50,000 nucleotides of DNA from Glandiceps talaboti (lineage: Eukaryota; Hemichordata; Enteropneusta; Spengelidae): assembly GCF_964340395.1 (NCBI RefSeq), contig NC_135569.1, positions 8,354,040 through 8,404,039 of the forward strand, read 5' to 3'. The number at the start of each line of letters is the position of its first letter. Position 1 is the first letter of the stretch. Both the position numbers and the translations under genes were made by a program. Positions 49,001-50,000 of the stretch are shown here, one piece after another. The notes beneath the pieces were generated by a model, which searched no databases, was not told the origin of the DNA, and saw nothing but the letters and a program-made list of their open reading frames with translations.

Positions 49001-49410
49001 ACTGCAAACGTGAATATTTTTTAAATTACCACCAGAAAATTTTGCTATTTTACAGTATTCAACTAGTTCTCAAAGACAAACTTTTATGAATTACTAAGCC
49101 TAGTGCACGTTTATGTACAAAAGATGCATTTTAGTCACTACTTATATTTATATTTCTGTTTCCAGTGAAATAAGCGAAAATAAGTCTTTGTTGAAAATTT
49201 CAAAGTTTGCAGTAATTACCCTACTTACTTAGATTTGACTTTTTTGTTCTTTTCAGATTCCATATGAGGTCGGTATAGTCCGTCAGTTTCCATTTTCATC
49301 ATCCCTACAAAGAATGAGTGTTATCACTAGAACTTTGGGTTCTAGAAACATGGATGTGTATATGAAAGGAGCACCAGAAATGATTGCCTCTATGTGTGTC
49401 AAAGAGACAA
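26186..49410 (+). CDS. ATP13A2-like: P5B-type ATPase, ATP13A2/ATP13A3-like (3' end outside window)
   Basis: I assembled 17 phase-compatible coding exons: 26186-26342, 27141-27247, 34207-34374, 35397-35479, 39182-39275, 40286-40440, 40838-40907, 41942-42076, 42588-42654, 43395-43526, 44416-44592, 45593-45703, 46487-46533, 47396-47584, 48166-48372, 48591-48695 and 49257-49410. They total 2158 nt (about 719 codons), against roughly 1200 residues for complete relatives. In order the protein shows an N-terminal membrane-associated segment, M1-M2, the actuator loop LTGES, the P5B M4 signature PPALPAAM, the phosphorylation motif DKTGTLT, and nucleotide-binding-domain motifs ([16 protein letters not shown]). 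P5B ATPases drive polyamine export from late endosomes and lysosomes; that role is inferred from the family. ATG 26186 has better context (G at -3 and +4) than ATG 26174, which follows an in-frame TAA. Confidence 0.92.
27257..27590. repeat. (ATTGT)n pentanucleotide array
   Basis: Starting 10 bp after the exon 2 donor of the P5B gene, ATTGT runs are interrupted by GTGCTGT, ATCATATTATA and similar variants. It is the same motif family as 17858-18000 (reverse complement) and 47593-47985. Confidence 0.9.
29523..30150 (+). repeat. Dispersed repeat family with TAGAGGGCACACT
   Basis: Copies around 29523-29650 (two in tandem) and 30060-30145 share GTCACGAGAAAT or GACTCACAAGAAAT, AAATTGGCT or AAATTTGGTT, and TAGAGGGCACACT. 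A further, longer copy lies at about 37735-37970, including the inverted start (TTTCTAGTGACGTACC). This looks like a degraded interspersed element. Confidence 0.6.
29925..30050 (+). mobile_element. Half-copy of palindromic element family B
   Basis: GGTATTTATTTTAGATTTTT, then TTATCATGGCTTCCAACCTG, then AAAAATCAATGTGAAACAAC correspond to one arm of the full palindrome at 35736-36090. A further arm lies at about 31763-31880. Confidence 0.65.
30893..31262. repeat. Three tandem 74-bp units with an inverted partial copy
   Basis: GTAAGTAGGTAAAATCTACC, GGTTCCCAAGTCATTTTACC and similar sequence repeat three times (30893-31090). An inverted partner (GGTAGATTTTACCTACCTAC) follows at about 31244-31263, with further inverted matches between. 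It looks like a foldback element with an amplified left arm. Confidence 0.65.
31873..31920. repeat. (AGT)n microsatellite
   Basis: About 15-16 AGT units, immediately following a half-copy of palindromic family B. Confidence 0.95.
33220..33540. repeat. Tandem repeat of TTTGTTTGTTTTGTAGTGTT type
   Basis: Units of about 40-58 bp contain TTTGTTTACATTACATTATG, TATATTTGTTTGTTTTGT and GTGTTTAGTAT, in about six irregular copies. Minus-strand open frames here ([10 protein letters not shown]-like) are repeat artefacts. Confidence 0.75.
34207..39275 (+). CDS. ATP13A2-like: P5B ATPase exons 3-5: membrane-associated segment and variable linker
   Basis: Exon 3 (34207-34374) encodes [10 protein letters not shown], a hydrophobic stretch ([19 protein letters not shown]) and [10 protein letters not shown], equivalent to the Ma region peculiar to P5B pumps. 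Exons 4 (35397-35479) and 5 (39182-39275) encode a divergent hydrophilic linker ([31 protein letters not shown]). Phases are 0, 2 and 0. Exons 4 and 5 are supported mainly by splice sites and phase and are the least certain of the set. Confidence 0.7.
34382..34505 (+). repeat. 60-bp direct duplication next to the exon 3 donor
   Basis: AACTCCATTGATTGGTTGGT followed by TTGAAGTATACTCAAAC and a GATTAG..TTTTAAAAAATG tail is present twice in tandem. It begins about 7 bp after the exon 3 splice donor (34375) but does not include it. Confidence 0.85.
34660..34765 (+). repeat. Dispersed repeat with GGGGCGCC..TCACACATT (copy 1)
   Basis: CATGACGGGGCGCCTTCACACATTG... is matched by CATGATGGGGCGCCCTCACACATTG... 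at about 44205-44295, and both are followed by GAGGGTRGAAYG. The two copies sit in two introns of the same gene in the same orientation. Confidence 0.65.
35195..35320. repeat. Compound (TCTATG)n/(TCTG)n/(TGTCTG)n array
   Basis: Hexanucleotide CTATGT units pass into CTGT tetramers and then GTCTGT hexamers, all within intron 3 of the P5B gene. Confidence 0.9.
35736..36090. mobile_element. Full palindromic element family B (arms of about 130 bp)
   Basis: The left arm about 35736-35868 (AAGTGGC..GATGAGGATTGGGTATTTAT) is the reverse complement of the right arm about 35957-36088 (ATAAATACCCAATCCTCATC..GGCCACTTT), with many single differences and an AT-rich spacer of about 90 bp. Ends are AAAGTGGC/GCCACTTT. 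It is non-coding, and related half-copies lie at about 29930 and 31763. Confidence 0.8.
36240..36570. mobile_element. Foldback element with duplicated right arm
   Basis: The left segment (AAGGCACTTTCTCTATGTG..TTTATAGCATTCATATCAAG) pairs with two tandem right segments (36383-36465 and 36477-36565), each containing CTTTTACACTTGATATGGAT and GATTGTGGTACATACAGAAA. One arm has therefore been duplicated. Confidence 0.75.
38272..38662 (+). mobile_element. MITE family A, copy 3 (diverged)
   Basis: It begins AGGCAAAAAAATATAATTCT, then GGTTCCGGTAACCCAACCC, and ends TTGGAACCACACAACTTCCA, then TTGGCCT, with CCTACCTACCCC before the end. Terminal and subterminal parts match copies 1 and 2, but the interior is diverged or replaced (38400-38560). 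Confidence 0.65.
39412..40000 (+). repeat. Tandem duplication with and without SINE insertion
   Basis: Copy 1 (CAGAGTTATAGAAAACG..GAGTAATCCTTA, then the SINE, then TTATGGCTCCACTGATAAGA) matches copy 2 at about 39845-39960 (CAGAGTTATAGAAAAAAG..TGTAATCCTTATGGCTCCAC), where the two flanks are directly joined. Confidence 0.75.
39463..39730 (+). mobile_element. tRNA-derived SINE-like element
   Basis: The head GGTTGTCGGTGGCCGAGTGT..ACTGCAGTCGAGGTTTGAAC carries A-box-like (TGGCCGAGTGTTTAA) and B-box-like (GAGGTTTGAACCCC) RNA polymerase III promoter elements, about 50 bp apart, of tRNA-Leu/Ser type. A non-tRNA body (CCCGGGTATTTCGGTTTCCT) follows, then a TATAAATAAAAG-type tail. It interrupts a sequence present uninterrupted at about 39885-39920. 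Confidence 0.65.
39958..40112 (+). repeat. 56-bp tandem repeat, three copies
   Basis: Three nearly identical units contain TTTCAATCCCACATTCTCGC and ATTAGTGTTATCGTATCAGT, in intron 5 of the P5B gene. Confidence 0.9.
40286..42654 (+). CDS. ATP13A2-like: P5B ATPase exons 6-9: pre-M1 region and M1-M2
   Basis: Exon 6 (40286-40440) reads [14 protein letters not shown] and [10 protein letters not shown]. Exon 7 (40838-40907) reads [20 protein letters not shown]. Exon 8 (41942-42076) holds [16 protein letters not shown] and [20 protein letters not shown], the first two transmembrane helices. Exon 9 (42588-42654) reads [19 protein letters not shown], the family DMVA motif leading into the actuator domain. 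All borders are GT-AG, with phases 2, 0, 0 and 1. Confidence 0.92.
40449..40765 (+). mobile_element. MITE family A, copy 4 (terminally truncated), abutting an exon
   Basis: It begins about 8 bp after the exon 6 splice donor (40441 GTATGT) with CCGACCCCCACCTAGTTTTC and ends about 40765 with CTACCTGCACCACCTTTTCC. The interior matches copies 1 and 2 closely (AAATAGTGGATGTGGAAACT; CCAATCTGTAATGGCTGTAC). Both AGGCCTAA termini are missing. It makes up most of the 397-bp intron 6. Confidence 0.8.
40881..41680 (+). repeat. Minisatellite seeded by the exon 7 3' end and its splice donor (1 + 16 copies)
   Basis: The last 27 nt of exon 7 (40881-40907) and donor GTAAGT recur 16 times in intron 7 with a unit of about 44-50 bp. 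Each intronic copy has CAG, then a 27-nt block (TCATATGCCAAGTCACTATT + TAGTGAA or a variant), then GTAAGT (12 copies) or GTAACT (4 copies). The 27-nt block never changes length, while the AC-rich linker varies from 17 to 23 nt. The array occupies about three quarters of the intron. Confidence 0.95.
42105..42472. mobile_element. Foldback element in intron 8
   Basis: The left arm (about 42110-42275; CTGCTGACATCAGACTGTGG, then GGATTAATAACACTTGGCTC, then CAGAGACTTGTATTACA) pairs with the right arm (about 42305-42470; TGTAATACAAGTCTCTG, then GAGCCAAGTGTTATTAATCC, then CCATAGTCTGATGTCAGCAG). The arms are about 165 bp with a short central spacer, and no open frame is present. Confidence 0.85.
42738..43064. 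repeat. (TG)n / (CTGT)n compound microsatellite
   Basis: Alternating blocks of CTGT, CTGCCTCTGT and (TG)n over about 320 bp occur in intron 9. The cysteine/valine-rich open frames here are artefacts. Confidence 0.95.
43143..43400 (+). repeat. Triplicated segment ending at the exon 10 acceptor
   Basis: Three diverged units of about 80 bp (43143-43220, 43223-43301, 43321-43400) each contain AAYTTAACMAAGTCATTAAA-like sequence, TTATTCACCTG, CTAATTAGCATA and a pyrimidine run with TCCAAT. The last copy ends TTTTGTCCAATCAG, the true acceptor of exon 10; the others end TCCAATGAG and TCCAATCATAG. Confidence 0.75.
43395..44592 (+). CDS. ATP13A2-like: P5B ATPase exons 10-11: actuator domain
   Basis: Exon 10 encodes [20 protein letters not shown] and ends inside the actuator motif: LTG is completed by the first bases of exon 11, which continues [11 protein letters not shown]. 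The LTGES glutamate, needed for dephosphorylation in P-type ATPases, is intact. Exon 11 also carries [19 protein letters not shown] and VVVRTG, both strongly conserved in P5B members. Confidence 0.95.
43555..43800. repeat. Imperfect foldback in intron 10
   Basis: TTTTCATCTCGCGGCCGATC near 43561 pairs with GAGATCTGCTACGAGATGTA near 43767. Inner segments (GGTGGTCAAGCTGAAAGTGT with ATTGAAAGCTTGACCATGAT) also pair. Arms total about 100 bp each with many mismatches. Confidence 0.55.
44898..45054. repeat. Perfect 60-bp inverted repeat (hairpin) in intron 11
   Basis: The left arm 44898-44957 and right arm 44995-45054 are exact reverse complements by direct comparison, separated by 37 bp. The arm starts ATTGCATCATGGGAGTCAGC. 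The absence of any mismatch distinguishes it from all other palindromes in the window. Confidence 0.95.
45593..47584 (+). CDS. ATP13A2-like: P5B ATPase exons 12-14: M3, M4 and start of P domain
   Basis: Exon 12 (45593-45703) encodes [17 protein letters not shown] and the start of M3. Exon 13 (46487-46533, only 47 nt) completes M3 ([15 protein letters not shown]). Exon 14 (47396-47584) holds M4 with PPALPAAM (PPALP at 47450-47464), the P5B substrate-site signature, then [16 protein letters not shown] and ends exactly after Asp-Lys of the phosphorylation motif. Confidence 0.95.
45765..46125 (+). mobile_element. Dispersed element family C, copy in intron 12
   Basis: This is about 360 bp. It shares GGCTGAAAGC.GA.GGAAAT, then GCATGAAGGGTAATATGACA, then ATAGTGCCCTATGGAAAATA, then GATACAATCTAAGCCAATCA with 49432-49795. 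The first 165 bp are themselves palindromic (ACTTATTGCCTGGC with GCCAGGCAATAAGT). No protein is encoded. Confidence 0.8.
46960..47245 (-). mobile_element. Second tRNA-derived SINE-like element and adjoining palindrome
   Basis: On the minus strand from 47245, ATTGTCGAATGGTTAAAGAA, then GCTGGCTTTGAATCTGC, then GCAGGTTTGAGCCCC resembles a tRNA head with A- and B-box-like motifs. The body continues to GGGGACCTGGTAGG near 47082-47095. Left of it lies a short palindrome (AGACCCTCCACAGA..TGGAGGGTCT, about 47019-47050). Confidence 0.5.
47593..47985. repeat. Block-structured pentanucleotide array (ATTGT/GTTGT/ACTGT)
   Basis: It starts right after the exon 14 donor. Long blocks of ATTGT give way to GTTGT, then mixed CATAC and GCTGT, then about 30 units of ACTGT. 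Open frames on both strands are artefacts. Confidence 0.95.
48002..48133 (+). pseudogene. Non-LTR retrotransposon reverse-transcriptase remnant
   Basis: The open frame here translates to [20 protein letters not shown], then [20 protein letters not shown]. This matches the C-terminal part of reverse transcriptases of CR1/L2/Jockey-type elements, where HALVTSRLDYCNSLLYGLP and VQNAAARLV are typical. It is truncated at both ends and lies in intron 14, about 30 bp upstream of the exon carrying TGTLT. Confidence 0.8.
48166..49410 (+). CDS. ATP13A2-like: P5B ATPase exons 15-17: phosphorylation motif and N domain
   Basis: Exon 15 (48166-48372) begins [13 protein letters not shown], completing DKTGTLT with the aspartate supplied by exon 14, and continues to [14 protein letters not shown]. 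Exon 16 (48591-48695) reads [20 protein letters not shown]. Exon 17 (49257-49410) contains [18 protein letters not shown] and [13 protein letters not shown], the nucleotide-binding-domain KGAPE motif, and leaves in phase 1. The GVVPL and LPRGP segments look closer to vertebrate ATP13A2, others closer to ATP13A3. Confidence 0.95.
48462..48590 (+). repeat. 56-bp triplication of the exon 16 acceptor
   Basis: TGTTCTTTACATACAGCTA occurs with AG ends at 48478, 48534 and 48590, spaced exactly 56 bp. The third is the true acceptor of exon 16. The two upstream copies are followed by CTACATAGATGTAT and a TGA in the exon frame, so their use would truncate the protein. Confidence 0.9.
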
Positions 49411-50000
49411 GTAAGTGATAATGCTTGGCTAGGAGTGTACTAGGAGATGTCTGTTACCATGACTCATGATGAGGGTTGTTATGCAGCAATTGTTTTCCCC
49501 CAAGGCTGAAAGCTGAAGGAAATTGGTTGCTACATAACAGCATGAAGGGTAATATGACATCTACTAGTGCCCGAATAAGGCAAGGCAATAAGCGTTTATG
49601 ACACATCACATTCTTCAACACATATTCTTTCTATAGTCACAGCAAATCCCTGATAGGACTTCCATGTTACATGAATAGTGCCCTATGGAAAATAGAATGT
49701 CGCTAGTGCCCCTATATGCAAATTGAGGTCACTATGGTTCATTAGTCCGTACTATGTGATACGATCTAAGCCAATCACTGAACACAATGTGTTATAAAAT
49801 TGTTAAGTCTATGGGAAAACCATTTTAATATGTTACAATTCAAGTGTATATGTTTGGGGATTTCCAGTGTTTACATTATATCCTGACTACAGTTAGCGTT
49901 AGTAGTTGGATATCACCAATACACCACCATCACCAATGGTATATAACATTCAATAATAATGTTACTAGTTTTAGTTTGTATCTGTCTTAATAGTGTGTTG
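49411..50000. other. P5B intron 17, continuing past the window
   Basis: After the donor GTAAGT (49411) and the family C element, the remaining 200 bp show no acceptor plus open frame I can support. The remaining exons (hinge, M5-M10) must lie to the right. Confidence 0.7.
49432..49795 (+). mobile_element. Dispersed element family C, copy in intron 17
   Basis: Same orientation and order of motifs as 45765-46125, beginning about 20 bp after the exon 17 donor (49411). Confidence 0.8.

Overview
The window is AT-rich, intron-rich nuclear DNA from an invertebrate animal. GT-AG introns, dispersed foldback and SINE-like repeats, long (TA)n, (CA)n and pentanucleotide arrays, and frequent TACATGTA-type palindromes all point that way. 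The UNC93-type and P5B-ATPase proteins keep vertebrate-like exon junctions and motifs. A marine deuterostome (hemichordate- or cephalochordate-like) is my best guess, but a lophotrochozoan cannot be excluded from sequence alone.

Layout. (1) 1-2521 is upstream non-coding DNA with three CACGTG E-boxes. (2) 2554-7105 (+) is a three-exon gene. It joins an ACK/TNK-type SAM-like N-terminus, without a kinase, to a roughly 1000-residue disordered tail carrying 13 YxN (Grb2-SH2 type) and 4 YxxM (PI3K-type) tyrosine motifs in decaying repeat modules. (3) 7106-10551 is microsatellites and tandem repeats. (4) 10552-10766 (+) looks like the last exon of a monocarboxylate-transporter-like (SLC16) protein; its tail is a 21-bp coding repeat that runs on past the stop codon. 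(5) 11495-15233 (-) is a complete UNC93A-like membrane protein gene in three coding exons, with a 41-bp minisatellite filling most of its last intron. (6) 15300-26125 has no convincing gene; it holds foldback elements, a TIR-bearing MITE family and simple repeats. (7) 26186 to beyond 50000 (+) is a P5B ATPase gene (ATP13A2-like, lysosomal/endosomal polyamine transporter family). I assembled 17 coding exons with matching phases (about 719 codons, N-terminus to nucleotide-binding domain); the 3' part lies outside the window.

The most unusual observation is in the P5B ATPase gene. The junction at the end of exon 7 (the last 27 nt of the exon plus its splice donor) is tandemly repeated 16 times in the following intron. 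Each copy keeps a 27-nt in-frame open block bounded by AG and GTAAGT or GTAACT, and the copies show a five-unit higher-order pattern. Two acceptor regions of the same gene (exons 10 and 16) are also triplicated. Intronic transposon-like palindromes, including a perfect 60-bp inverted repeat, a SINE-like insertion with a paralogous empty site, and a non-LTR reverse-transcriptase remnant, fill much of the rest.

The genes do not form an obvious functional unit: a signalling scaffold, two MFS-type transporters and an endolysosomal ATPase lie side by side.
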